Shown piece by piece: positions 31,610 to 40,384 of a DNA stretch of 64,000 bases. The translations under genes were made by a program, and so were the position numbers. Source of the DNA: Paenibacillus lactis (lineage in GTDB: Bacteria > Bacillota > Bacilli > Paenibacillales > Paenibacillaceae); NCBI RefSeq assembly GCF_017873605.1, contig NZ_JAGGKI010000015.1, positions 62,001 to 126,000 on the forward strand, written 5' to 3'. How positions within the stretch are numbered: position 1 is the first letter of the stretch; each line of letters begins with the position of its first letter. Under the pieces are notes generated by a model. The model was given only the letters and a program-made list of their open reading frames with translations, made no database searches and was not told the origin of the DNA.

Positions 31610-33433
31610 TTACTTGCTCGCCTTATAAGCAGCCAAGTATTCCTTCACCTTCGCCGGGTCCGCTACGAGCTCGTTGCCGGTTTTGACGATCGGGCTCACG
31701 GTGGAGTAGGCTTTGATTTTGTTATTGTTGTAGTAAGCAAGGATTTCATCCTGGTTGATCGAGTAGAGCACCGCTCTTCTCAGATCTTCGCTGCTTGCCA
31801 CATCGCGATTCTTCGTATTGAAGAGCAGGTAAGATACCGCGTTGCTCTCAATGGTTTGCAGCTTCAGCTTGCTGTCGCCCTTCACAACGTCGTACTTCGT
31901 TTCAGGCACGCCGTAGTAGAGGTGAATCTCGCCGCTGCGCAGCGCGGAGAGCGTGCTGTCGGCGTCCTTGATGAAGCGGACTTTCACTTGCTCGATTTTC
32001 GGCTCATGCTCCGTACCCTTCATGTAACCAGGGTTTTTGTAGAAGATGGCCTCGTAATCGTTCTTGTAGGACAAGATGTAAGGACCGCTTGCAAACAGCG
32101 TATTGTTGTATTTGTCGCCTTCCGTTACCGTGTTTTGGTCACCGTAAGGAATGTCTTTGTTCACATCGAATTTCTCGACATCATAGGTGTTGATGGATTC
32201 AACTTGTTTCTTTGACACGATCCCTGCGGATTGGTGAGCCAGGTAGTTCAGAACTTGCGGGAACGGCTCAGTGGTCGTCAATTTGATGACCTGGTATTTA
32301 CCGTCCTTGGTGCTGGCCTGGTTTTTGTCGCTGACCAGGGAAGTGATTTTGGTGTCGAGGCCTTTCTCCAGCGCTTCTTTCACGCTTTCGCCGCCACCGG
32401 ACACCTTCGTGTTCTCCAGTACGCTCAGATCCGTGACCGCTTCAACGGTATTGATGTGCTCGTGAAGGGTGTAGGTACGGTGATCCGGCACGGAGTTTTT
32501 GTCCTTCGCACGATTCATCGAGAAGATGACATCGTCTGCACCAACGCGCTCGCCGGAGTCAACGGCTTTTTTATCCGTGATTTTGGCGAAGTTGATATCG
32601 TCGCGAAGAATGAAATAGTACTCCGAGTTGCCTTCCGCAATGGCATGATTATAAGACAGAGAGCCTTCGGACGTGATTTTGTCGTCATCGGTCAGGTTGA
32701 TCAGACGGACGTTCATGTTGGTGTTGATGATGTTGATGGAACCGTCGTTTCCTTTGATCGGGTCAAGGGAAGTCAATTCGGAAATCGATTGGGACAAAAT
32801 AAGCGGCTGCGTTGCGCGCTTCGACTGGTCTTTGAAATCAACGGCTTCCCATGGCAGGGAGCGGGATTTCGACAGACGGACGGAGTTCTCGTCAAGAACG
32901 TCCTTGTTGAACGCCTGGCTCTTCAGAGAGATGTAAAGCGGCGCAATGTAGGCTTTTTCCGTCACGAGGCGATCCTCGAGCTTTTTATAAGTGGCAACAG
33001 CCTCTTCCGGCGTTTGGGTAGCGGCTTCGTCAATCAGCTTGTCCACTTCTTCATCGGACATAATGCTGTAGTCGCCGCCGGTTTTGAACAAGGAACGAAC
33101 GGCATAGTCCGGGTTACCGGTAACCGTCGTCCAGCTGGACAGCGCGACATCGTAGTTGCCGGCATCCTGCTGGGCTTTGAAGCTGCCGTAATCAGGCTGA
33201 AGATTCAGCTTCACGTTGAAGCCGTTTTTGGTCAGCTGGTCACGGATGATATTGACATCGGATTCGTTAGAGCTCATACCGAGCAGCTCAATCGTCACCG
33301 CCGAAGCGTCCGTGGACGAATCCGTTGGTTCTTGTTGGTTTTGCTGCTGTGCGTCCTCTTTGGTTTTTACGTTGCATCCTGCCAGTACGATGACGAGCGA
33401 GAGGAACAGCAACAGCAAGGAACTCTTTTTCAT
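31610..33433 (-). CDS. Family 5 (peptide/nickel) ABC binding lipoprotein with circularly permuted domain order
   Basis: A 607-aa lipoprotein (LAGC lipobox, C20) of the OppA/DppA class. Segment order is unusual. Residues about 46-175 look like the C-terminal end of SBP_bac_5 proteins (IIRDQLTKNGFNVKL, NYDVALSSW, EEVDKLIDEA, YKKLEDRLVTEKAYIAPLY). The normal N-terminal part follows from about 210 (SELTSLDPIKGND), then ADDVIFSMNRAKD, ASGPYILSYKN and DLRRAVLYSINQDEI. The protein ends in DPAKVKEYLAAYKASK, where ordinary members would continue into the C-terminal lobe. The fold is thus probably complete but circularly permuted. It is the last gene of a minus-strand operon with both permeases. The substrate is unknown. 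Confidence 0.85.
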   Translation of the reverse strand: MKKSSLLLLFLSLVIVLAGCNVKTKEDAQQQNQQEPTDSSTDASAVTIELLGMSSNESDVNIIRDQLTKNGFNVKLNLQPDYGSFKAQQDAGNYDVALSSWTTVTGNPDYAVRSLFKTGGDYSIMSDEEVDKLIDEAATQTPEEAVATYKKLEDRLVTEKAYIAPLYISLKSQAFNKDVLDENSVRLSKSRSLPWEAVDFKDQSKRATQPLILSQSISELTSLDPIKGNDGSINIINTNMNVRLINLTDDDKITSEGSLSYNHAIAEGNSEYYFILRDDINFAKITDKKAVDSGERVGADDVIFSMNRAKDKNSVPDHRTYTLHEHINTVEAVTDLSVLENTKVSGGGESVKEALEKGLDTKITSLVSDKNQASTKDGKYQVIKLTTTEPFPQVLNYLAHQSAGIVSKKQVESINTYDVEKFDVNKDIPYGDQNTVTEGDKYNNTLFASGPYILSYKNDYEAIFYKNPGYMKGTEHEPKIEQVKVRFIKDADSTLSALRSGEIHLYYGVPETKYDVVKGDSKLKLQTIESNAVSYLLFNTKNRDVASSEDLRRAVLYSINQDEILAYYNNNKIKAYSTVSPIVKTGNELVADPAKVKEYLAAYKASK

Positions 33434-33507
33434 GGTGATTCCCTCCTGAGTGATGTATATATAAATTTGTTTGAAACCGTTAATTGGGTACTGCTAAGGC
33501 CGTCAGG

Positions 33508-35016
33508 CTAGTCCAGCTTCGGATCGAGCGCATCCCGCAGTCCGTCCCCCAAAAAGTTGAAGGACAGCACGAGGGCAATGATGGCAAGACCCGGATAAAT
33601 CGCCAGGTAGGAGTTGGTCTCCAGATACGTGCTTCCGATTTTGAGGATATTTCCCCATTCCGGAATATGAGGCTCTACCCCAAGGCCCAGGTAACTCAAA
33701 CTGCTTGTCGAGATGACCGCCGCACCGATGGTCAACGTCGATTTGACGATCATAGGCGCAAGGGAATTCGGAACGATATGCTTGAAAATAATCGAAAAAT
33801 TGCTGGAGCCGAAGGCTCTGGCCGCATCCACGTATTCGTATGTGGAAACAAGCATGACATTCGCCCGCATCGTTCGGGCATACGTCGGGATGGCCCCTAC
33901 GCTAAGCGCAAGAATAAGGTTGACCGTATTCGCGCCGAATGCCGCGATGATCGCGATGGCGAGCAGGATGCCCGGTATCGCATACAGCACGTCAAGCAGC
34001 CGCATGATGATGTTGTCCGTCTGACGGCCGTAATAGCCGGATATGGCTCCAAGGATCCCGCCGATAATCACCGGGATGAGGGTGGATGCGAATCCGACGA
34101 TCAGCGAGATTCGTGCGCCGAACACGATCCGGGAGAATAAGTCCCGCCCGAAATTGTCGGTGCCGAACGGATACTCCAGACTAGGCGGCAGCAGGATCGC
34201 GCTGTAATTGTTGTCGATCGCGACGCTGTAATCAAAGGTGAATACGCTGCATACCGACAGGCAGAACAGAAAGATGACAAAGAACAAACCGGCCATCGCC
34301 GTCGAGTTGGCAGTCAGCTTGATCCATACGTCGCTCCAGCGCGTCATCGCCGGATTGCCATTCTTGCGGATTTTTGCCAGCAGGTTAATCCCGAGCACCA
34401 GTGCAAAAATGTTGCCGGTTGCCGCTGTAACAATAATCGGCAGCGCGAGCCACACAAGCTTCGGATGCGCATAGTGGCTCGTAACGAACTTAGCAACCAA
34501 AAGCAGTGCGATCAGTTGAAGGATTGCAACCACGACGAGGATGAACATCGCCGGTAGAAAAGTGTTCGATACATAAGGCTTGAACAAATTGAGCGCCGAG
34601 ATAGCGATGACATAGAGCTGGGTTAGCAGCATGTACACCGCAATGGTGTACTCGGGAGGCTTCTGCTGTTTGACGAGGTTAAAACCGAACGTAACGGTAA
34701 ACAGATTCCCGGTTATGATGCTTAGCAGCTGGATGTATCCGAGCAATCGGGTTGATCGCCTGATGTCCCCGGTCCGAAGAAGGTCCCGCCGGATCAGGAG
34801 CGTAATAATCATCTGAACGATCGTAAATAGGGCATACGCAGCAAAGGCGGTAAATACCCAAGGCTTCAAGGCGCCTCCAGCGAAATCAAAGCTGTTCAGC
34901 AGCAGGATCACGGACAGAGTCAATGATATAACCCATGTGAAGCTGGCTTGACGGTACTCCGGTGATGATTTCAGCTGGTGTGCAGTGCCTTGCTTAGATT
35001 GTAGCTTCTTGATCAT
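33508..35016 (-). CDS. DppC/OppC-type ABC permease with a long N-terminal membrane extension
   Basis: A 502-aa protein; ordinary DppC/OppC permeases are about 280-320 residues. The C-terminal part from about 225 is a normal permease: HPFGTDNFGRD-like YPFGTDNFGRDLFSRI, GASISLIVG-like GARISLIVGF, and the EAA loop YVDAARAFGSSNFSIIFKHI. The first 220 residues form about six extra hydrophobic helices of no recognised family. It starts 13 bases after the DppB-type gene and is followed by the binding-protein gene. The extension may interact with the equally extended DppB partner. Confidence 0.85.
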   Translation of the reverse strand: MIKKLQSKQGTAHQLKSSPEYRQASFTWVISLTLSVILLLNSFDFAGGALKPWVFTAFAAYALFTIVQMIITLLIRRDLLRTGDIRRSTRLLGYIQLLSIITGNLFTVTFGFNLVKQQKPPEYTIAVYMLLTQLYVIAISALNLFKPYVSNTFLPAMFILVVVAILQLIALLLVAKFVTSHYAHPKLVWLALPIIVTAATGNIFALVLGINLLAKIRKNGNPAMTRWSDVWIKLTANSTAMAGLFFVIFLFCLSVCSVFTFDYSVAIDNNYSAILLPPSLEYPFGTDNFGRDLFSRIVFGARISLIVGFASTLIPVIIGGILGAISGYYGRQTDNIIMRLLDVLYAIPGILLAIAIIAAFGANTVNLILALSVGAIPTYARTMRANVMLVSTYEYVDAARAFGSSNFSIIFKHIVPNSLAPMIVKSTLTIGAAVISTSSLSYLGLGVEPHIPEWGNILKIGSTYLETNSYLAIYPGLAIIALVLSFNFLGDGLRDALDPKLD

Positions 35017-35029
35017 GAGTACACCTGCT

Positions 35030-36472
35030 TTAGTATTGTTTCATCTTGGATCGGATCCGTGGATCGAAGAACGCGTACAAGATATCGATAATGACGTTCA
35101 CCAGCGATATGGTGATGGCGGTATAAACGACGCCGCCCATGATGGCCGGTATATCAGGGATGAATTGCTTGTCCACGATGTAGCTCCCGATACCGCTAAT
35201 GTTGAACACTTTTTCCGTAACGGCCGAGCCGCCCATCATACCCCCGAATTGAAGACCAATGACGGTGATGATCGGAATAATGGCATTGCGGACCGCATGC
35301 TTCATGAGAATCGTCTGTTTTCCGAGTCCCTTCGCTCTGGCCGTGATCATATAATCTTCATGGATGACCTCAAGCGTCGAGGAGCGCGTCATTCTGGCAA
35401 CGGAAGCGGTAAGTCCCGTACCGAGCACAATAACCGGCATCACGATGGACAGCCAATTCTCCGGATTGAAGGTTGCCGGCAGCCACTGCAGCTTAATCGA
35501 GAAATTCAGGATAAGGATTAATCCTTGCCAAAAGTTCGGGATAGACAATCCGATCAGCGCAACGAACATGAACGTATAATCGAAGAACGAGTTCGGTCTG
35601 GTTGCCGAAATAATGCCGATCGGCAGCGCGATCGCAATCGCAATAATGAGCGAGATGACGGTCAGCGTCAGCGTGATCGGGAATTTTCGGGCGATGCTGT
35701 TCGTAATATCCTCGTTGCCCGAGAACGATTTGCCAAGATCGAAGTAGGCAATGCCCTTGATGTTGTTCCACAGCTGCGTCAGATAGCCTTGATCGAGACC
35801 GTGCATTTTATTGAAGGCCGCGATCTGCTCCGGCGTTGCCGTCTCTCCTAAAATATTGGCTGCAGGATTGAACGGCGACAAGTACAGGATGGTAAATACG
35901 AGAACCGCTACCCCGAAGATGACGAGAATCGTCATCGCAAGCCGTTCCACAATATATTTCAGATAGGGACTGCGATATAAAAATATAAGAATATACATCA
36001 GCAGACCCGGGATCAGTGATATAATGAAGAATAACGGATTGGCGATCAGTCGGTCGAACGTATCGGCCATGGTCAAACGCTTCTTATTATTTAATAGAAG
36101 CTCCTTGGTCGTCCGGTCACGTAGCTCCTCCTTAAACCGGGCCTGTGCGATTCGTTCAACTTCCTGCTGGAGCTGCTGCTCGCTGATCTTCTGCTTGAAG
36201 AACTCGTGCTTGCGCTTCTGCTGCTGGGCAATCTCGGCCTGGAGGGCTTCCAAATACCCGGATGCAAGCATCGCGCTGCGAATGCGGTTCTCGGCGGCTG
36301 TATAGTCGTCCTTCCTTCGCTGGACCAAATAAAAGAGGAAGACCACGAGATTAACGGGTGCTCCCAATAATAATAGTAAGTATTTATAAGAAGGATTCAG
36401 AAGGATCTTATGATAAGTGGTGCTTATCGAACCTATGAGTCCGCCTCTTCTAGCTGCTTCCGTCCCCCCCAT
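35030..36472 (-). CDS. DppB/OppB-type ABC permease with an N-terminal helical extension
   Basis: A 480-aa permease. Residues about 160-480 are a standard DppB/OppB domain (RLAMTILVIFGVAVLVFTIL, LGLDQ-like MHGLDQGYL, YFDLGKSFSGN, EAA loop DYMITARAKGLGKQTI). Ahead of it lie about 140 residues: one helix near 33-51, a charged Q/K/E-rich coiled-coil stretch (about 55-120) and another hydrophobic segment near 145-165. The ATG at 36472 is preferred because AAGGAGG lies 11 bases upstream; an earlier in-frame ATG at 36505 has no RBS. It is the first gene of the minus-strand operon, divergent from the ATPase gene. Confidence 0.85.
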   Translation of the reverse strand: MGGTEAARRGGLIGSISTTYHKILLNPSYKYLLLLLGAPVNLVVFLFYLVQRRKDDYTAAENRIRSAMLASGYLEALQAEIAQQQKRKHEFFKQKISEQQLQQEVERIAQARFKEELRDRTTKELLLNNKKRLTMADTFDRLIANPLFFIISLIPGLLMYILIFLYRSPYLKYIVERLAMTILVIFGVAVLVFTILYLSPFNPAANILGETATPEQIAAFNKMHGLDQGYLTQLWNNIKGIAYFDLGKSFSGNEDITNSIARKFPITLTLTVISLIIAIAIALPIGIISATRPNSFFDYTFMFVALIGLSIPNFWQGLILILNFSIKLQWLPATFNPENWLSIVMPVIVLGTGLTASVARMTRSSTLEVIHEDYMITARAKGLGKQTILMKHAVRNAIIPIITVIGLQFGGMMGGSAVTEKVFNISGIGSYIVDKQFIPDIPAIMGGVVYTAITISLVNVIIDILYAFFDPRIRSKMKQY

Positions 36473-36606
36473 AAGGTGTCTTTCCTCCTTGTTTCTAAAT
36501 TGCATTATTCCGAGCGATATAGTATATTTTATTTTGAGATATATTAAAAGTCAATAGATTATTAGCGTCTTACGCGATGACATAATGCATATGGCAGGTG
36601 AGGAAG

Positions 36607-38349
36607 TTGGAACCGATCTTACAGGTTAAAAATTTGAGCGTCGCCTTTCAATCCCGGGATACCGAATTCCATGCGGTGCGCGGCGTCAGCTTCGAGGTGC
36701 GTAAAGGAGAGACGCTCGGCATCGTTGGGGAGTCCGGAAGCGGCAAAAGCGTGACCGCTCGCTCGATCATGCGTCTTCTGCCATCCCCGCCTTCTTATAT
36801 GAAGGATGGGGAAATCCTGTTTCTCGGCCAAAACCTGGCAGAGAAGACGGAGAAGGAAATGGAGAGTATCCGCGGGCGCGATATCGGCATGATTTTTCAG
36901 GATCCGATGACCTCGCTCAATCCGACCATTCGAATCGGCGAGCAAATCTCCGAAGGCTTGGTGAAGCATCTGAAGCTGTCCAAGCAGGAAGCGAAGCAGC
37001 AAGCGCTGGAGATGCTGAAGCTCGTCGGCATCCCGAACAGCGAAGCCCGGTATAATCAGTACCCGCACGAATTTTCCGGCGGCATGCGCCAGCGGGTCAT
37101 GATCGCCATCGCCCTGGCGTGCCATCCGGCGCTGCTGATCGCCGATGAGCCGACAACGGCGCTCGATGTAACCATTCAGGCGCAGATCCTGAATTTGATG
37201 AAAAATATGCAGGAGCGTTTCGGCTCCTCGATTATTTTAATTACACATGATCTCGGCGTCGTTGCCGGGATGTGCGACCGCGTGGTTGTCATGAAGGACG
37301 GCGTTATTGTCGAGACGGGAACGACGGAGGAGATTTTCGAGAATCCTCAGCATCCCTACACCCTGAAGCTGCTCAACGCGCTGCCTCGACTGGACGAGAA
37401 GAAGAAGCCGAAACCGGCCCCTCTGATCGTTCCCGGCACGGATTACAAGGGACCGCTGCTTGAGGTGAAGTCGCTGAAGCAGTATTTTGACATGGGAAAA
37501 GGCAAGGTTTTAAAGGCCGTGAACGATATCAGCTTCCATATCCAGGCGGGTGAAACGCTCGGCGTTGTCGGGGAGTCCGGCAGCGGCAAATCGACGACGG
37601 GACGAGCCATCCTGCGTCTTCATCAGCCGACGGGGGGCGAAGTGCTATATCAGGGCATGTCGGTGAACCGGCTGTCGGCTTCGGAGATGAAGGCGATGCG
37701 GCGCCATATGCAGATGATCTTCCAGGATCCGTATGCGTCGCTGAACCCACGGCTTAAGGTTCTTGATATTATCGGCGAAGCGCTGGATGTCCACAAGCTG
37801 AGCGGCAGCAAGCAGGAACGCAAGAAGCGGGTCGAGGAGCTGCTCGATATGGTTGGTCTGGATCCTGCGTTCGCGACGCGGTATCCGCATGAGTTTTCCG
37901 GCGGGCAGCGTCAGCGGATCGGCATTGCCCGGGCGCTGGCGGTAGAGCCGAAATTCATCGTCTGCGATGAGCCCTTGTCGGCGCTGGATGTGTCGATTCA
38001 ATCCCAGATCGTGAAGCTGCTGGAGGAACTCCAGCATCGATTGGGCCTGACATACCTGTTCATTGCCCATGACCTGTCCATGGTGAAGCATATCAGCGAC
38101 CGCGTCGCGGTGATGTATATGGGGAAAATCGTGGAGCTTGCGGAGAGCGAGGAGCTGTACTCCAACCCGCAGCATGAGTATACGAAGTCATTGCTGGCGG
38201 CGATTCCGGTGCCTGATCCGAAGATCGAATCGAAGAAAAAGCGGGTAATGCTCGAAGAGCGGACCGGCGAGGATAAGTACAATCTGGAGCATTCGGAGCT
38301 GGTGGAGGTTTCGGAAGGCCACTGGGTGGCTATGCCGACCGGGGCTTGA
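36607..38349 (+). CDS. Fused two-domain peptide ABC ATPase (DppD-DppF type)
   Basis: A 580-aa protein carrying two complete ATPase domains in tandem. NBD1 has [27 protein letters not shown] and [15 protein letters not shown]2 has [27 protein letters not shown] and [12 protein letters not shown]. This is the fused form (GsiA-like) of the OppD/OppF pair, and it powers the divergently encoded permeases. The start is uncertain: TTG at 36607 lies 5 bases after AGGTGA, while GTG at 36598 would overlap that RBS. The divergent layout, with only about 130 bases between the two first genes, means shared control. Confidence 0.92.
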   Translation: MEPILQVKNLSVAFQSRDTEFHAVRGVSFEVRKGETLGIVGESGSGKSVTARSIMRLLPSPPSYMKDGEILFLGQNLAEKTEKEMESIRGRDIGMIFQDPMTSLNPTIRIGEQISEGLVKHLKLSKQEAKQQALEMLKLVGIPNSEARYNQYPHEFSGGMRQRVMIAIALACHPALLIADEPTTALDVTIQAQILNLMKNMQERFGSSIILITHDLGVVAGMCDRVVVMKDGVIVETGTTEEIFENPQHPYTLKLLNALPRLDEKKKPKPAPLIVPGTDYKGPLLEVKSLKQYFDMGKGKVLKAVNDISFHIQAGETLGVVGESGSGKSTTGRAILRLHQPTGGEVLYQGMSVNRLSASEMKAMRRHMQMIFQDPYASLNPRLKVLDIIGEALDVHKLSGSKQERKKRVEELLDMVGLDPAFATRYPHEFSGGQRQRIGIARALAVEPKFIVCDEPLSALDVSIQSQIVKLLEELQHRLGLTYLFIAHDLSMVKHISDRVAVMYMGKIVELAESEELYSNPQHEYTKSLLAAIPVPDPKIESKKKRVMLEERTGEDKYNLEHSELVEVSEGHWVAMPTGA

Positions 38350-39028
38350 CGGTTTGCGGGTTTCCTGAGGCATTCGAGCGCATTGCTCTTGTGAACAGCT
38401 TTTGTGAACAGCATTTTGTGAACATATAAATCGTGAACAGCCTCTTCCGGCGGGTTTTGCTGGGAGAGGCTTTTTTGATATACGCTACGTATCTTTTAAT
38501 ACTAATAATGAAGTGCTGCAGCTGCTCATTGAGCAGGCTTCTCCGATGAATTTCTTGAATAAACGGTTAAGTGAATCTCTTAAATAAGCGGTTAAGGAGG
38601 GCCCCGGCGTGGCCAGTCTGTCCTGCGTTATATTAGAGTTGCTTACGAGGGCTCGGCGTTGCTGTGCGGCTATCTAGGGCTGGTGGGGAATTTGGTAATC
38701 GGGAGAAGCGCCGGTGTGGCATTTTCGCGGCCTTTCCCTCGATTTCTTGTGATGCCTGATTGCATTCTTTGGGATTTGGTGTATTGAGATTGTATCTTTA
38801 ACGGCGACCGCGGAAGGCCTTCGTCGATCGTTGCTCGGTATCACATGAAGGTGGTCTAGAGCTGCTGGGGATGTGGAAAAAAACTCCTGAGGAGGGCCAT
38901 AAAATAGAGGAGTTTGCGGACCGCATGACAAATATATAAAACGTAAAGCGTTCTCACCGGCTGTGACAGCCTGCTAGATTTCCCATTGTACGTACAACAG
39001 CTTCGCACTTATGAAGGAGGAACATGAA
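38350..39028. other. Long intergenic region with short direct repeats and a terminator
   Basis: GTGAACAGC or a close variant occurs four times (about 38391-38440), leading into the terminator at 38439-38476. A second duplicated segment, (T)CTT(G/A)AATAA(A/G)CGGTTAAG, occurs at about 38553-38571 and 38578-38596. A minus-strand 85-codon ORF (38674-38931) has no RBS and no protein-like features. No gene. Confidence 0.45.
38439..38476 (+). terminator. Rho-independent terminator of the fused ATPase gene
   Basis: AGCCTCTTCC (38439-38448) pairs with GGGAGAGGCT (38462-38471), followed by T6. Confidence 0.88.
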
Positions 39029-39664
39029 ATGAATCGTTTGCAGCAAGGAGATATTGTACTTTTCCAAGGAGACAGCATTACGGATTGCGGACGTGACCGC
39101 AATAATCCGAACAGTCTGGGTAACGGGTATCCGCTGCTCGTCGACTCGTGGTTTGGCATGAACTTTCCTGAAATGAACGTGACTTTTCTGAATAGAGGGA
39201 TCAGCGGGAACCGCGTGGTCGATTTGAATGCGCGTTGGGAAGAGGACTGCCTGGATTTGAAGCCGAATTGGGTATCGATTTACATAGGCATCAATGATTG
39301 CTGGCGCCGTTATGATAGCGGGGATCCGACCAGCACGCAGGACTTCAAGGACGGATATCGGAAGCTGATCGAACGGACGAAGTCGGCCCTGGACGCGAAG
39401 CTCATTATGGTCGAGCCGTTCGTGCTTCCGCATCCGGAGGATCGGAGAGCATGGCGCGAGGACCTCGATCCGAAGATCCATGCGGTGCGGGACTTGGCTG
39501 CTGAATACGGCGCACTGCTGGTGCCGCTGGACGGGTTGTTTGCTGCCGCTGCGGTGCGGCGCGAAGCTTCCTTCTGGGCGCCGGACGGCGTGCATCCGTC
39601 TCCTGCGGGCCATGGCCTGATCGCGAAGGCGTGGCTTGAAACGATGGGTGTGCGTCTTAGCTAA
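39029..39664 (+). CDS. SGNH/GDSL-family esterase
   Basis: A 211-aa cytoplasmic SGNH hydrolase. Block I is LFQGDSITDCGRD (catalytic Ser in GDS), block II has the oxyanion Gly in NRGISGNR, block III the GIND Asn, and block V is APDGVHPSPAGH with the Asp-His pair. This is the layout of acetylxylan and rhamnogalacturonan acetylesterases, so it likely deacetylates sugar esters. There is no signal peptide. The ATG at 39029 follows AAGGAGG with 8-base spacing. Single gene; the nearest carbohydrate genes are the CUT2 operon downstream. Confidence 0.9.
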   Translation: MNRLQQGDIVLFQGDSITDCGRDRNNPNSLGNGYPLLVDSWFGMNFPEMNVTFLNRGISGNRVVDLNARWEEDCLDLKPNWVSIYIGINDCWRRYDSGDPTSTQDFKDGYRKLIERTKSALDAKLIMVEPFVLPHPEDRRAWREDLDPKIHAVRDLAAEYGALLVPLDGLFAAAAVRREASFWAPDGVHPSPAGHGLIAKAWLETMGVRLS

Positions 39665-39840
39665 TTTAGAATGAGCGTAGAACTTTGAGGTGCGGGAGTA
39701 TGGCGGGCGCCTTATTTGGCTGGCGCTGGCTTTTACTTTCGGGGTGTGACAAGGCTGCGGGCGGTTGTGTATCGTCCGGAGCCTTTTGTATTTTAGGCAA
39801 GCCAGAATTTCTGGTTGGCTATTTATTAGGTAACTTTAGC

Positions 39841-40245
39841 GGAACAAGTCCCTTTTAAGTACCTGTAGCGGGAGAAAGGCGGTAAGTAGGCGGAACAAGT
39901 CCCTTTTAGGTACCTGTGGTGGGAGAATGGAGGTAAATTAGCGGAACAAGTCCCTTTTAAGTACCTGTGGTGAGAGAACGGTGGTAAATAGACGGAACAA
40001 GTCCCTTTTAGGTACCTGTGGTGGGAGGATGGAGGTAAATAGACGGAACAAGTCCCTTTTAAGTACCTGTGGTGGGGAAACGGCGGTAAATGGGCGAAAC
40101 AAGTCCTTTTTAGGCACTTGTGGCGGGAGAAGGAGGTGAATTGTGCGGAACAAGTCCCTTTTAGGTACCTGTGGCGAGAGAATGGTGGTAGATGGGCGGA
40201 GCAAGTTCCTTTTAGGTACTTGCGGCGGGAGAAGGAGGTAAATTG
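39841..40245. repeat. Eight-copy 51-bp tandem repeat
   Basis: Units start at 39841, 39892, 39943, 39994, 40045, 40096, 40147 and 40198, exactly 51 bases apart. Each begins GGAACAAGTCCCTTTTA, continues (A/G)GTACCTGT and ends with a purine-rich GGGAGAA..GG.GGTAAAT part. Copies differ at a few per cent of positions. If read on the minus strand, the unit is 17 residues beginning YLKGTCSA. Function unknown. Confidence 0.92.
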
Positions 40246-40309
40246 TCCTTTCTCACGCCATCTTATTGCCACCTATCCCTTGTAAAGCATTAACGCGAAA
40301 AAATAAGTG

Positions 40310-40338
40310 TTGACGCTCCTCATTAAATCCTATAGGAT
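40310..40338 (+). promoter_or_regulatory. Promoter of the CUT2 sugar ABC operon
   Basis: TTGACG (40310-40315) with TAGGAT at 40333-40338 (17-base spacer), or TATAGG at 40331-40336. It lies about 45 bases ahead of the lipoprotein start. Confidence 0.5.
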
Positions 40339-40384
40339 TACTTGTATTAAAGTCTTTTTTAGGGGAAACAGGGGGAGAGAGAAC

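Larger units (their letters stand above)
39665..40384. other. Intergenic region dominated by a tandem repeat array
   Basis: It holds the 51-bp repeat array (39841-40245) and, after it, the promoter at 40310-40338 for the CUT2 operon. The minus strand is open through the array (39826-40272) only because 51 is divisible by 3; I do not consider that a gene. Confidence 0.55.

Noticed and set aside
32231-33511. Plus-strand ORF of 426 codons
   Set aside because: It is antisense to the family 5 binding-protein gene, with no RBS and no domain pattern.
38674-38931. 85-codon minus-strand ORF in the 38-39 kb gap
   Set aside because: No RBS, Pro/His/Arg-rich composition without domain features.
39826-40272. 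Minus-strand ORF with 17-residue YLKGTCSA-type repeats
   Set aside because: Open only because the DNA repeat is 51 bp. The GTG start has at best a poorly spaced RBS, and the Cys/His/Pro-rich product has no signal peptide. Kept as a repeat and as a finding, not a gene.
40277-40300. cre-like catabolite repression site before the CUT2 operon
   Set aside because: TGTAAAGCATTAACGC lacks the central CG and the conserved right half of the CcpA consensus.
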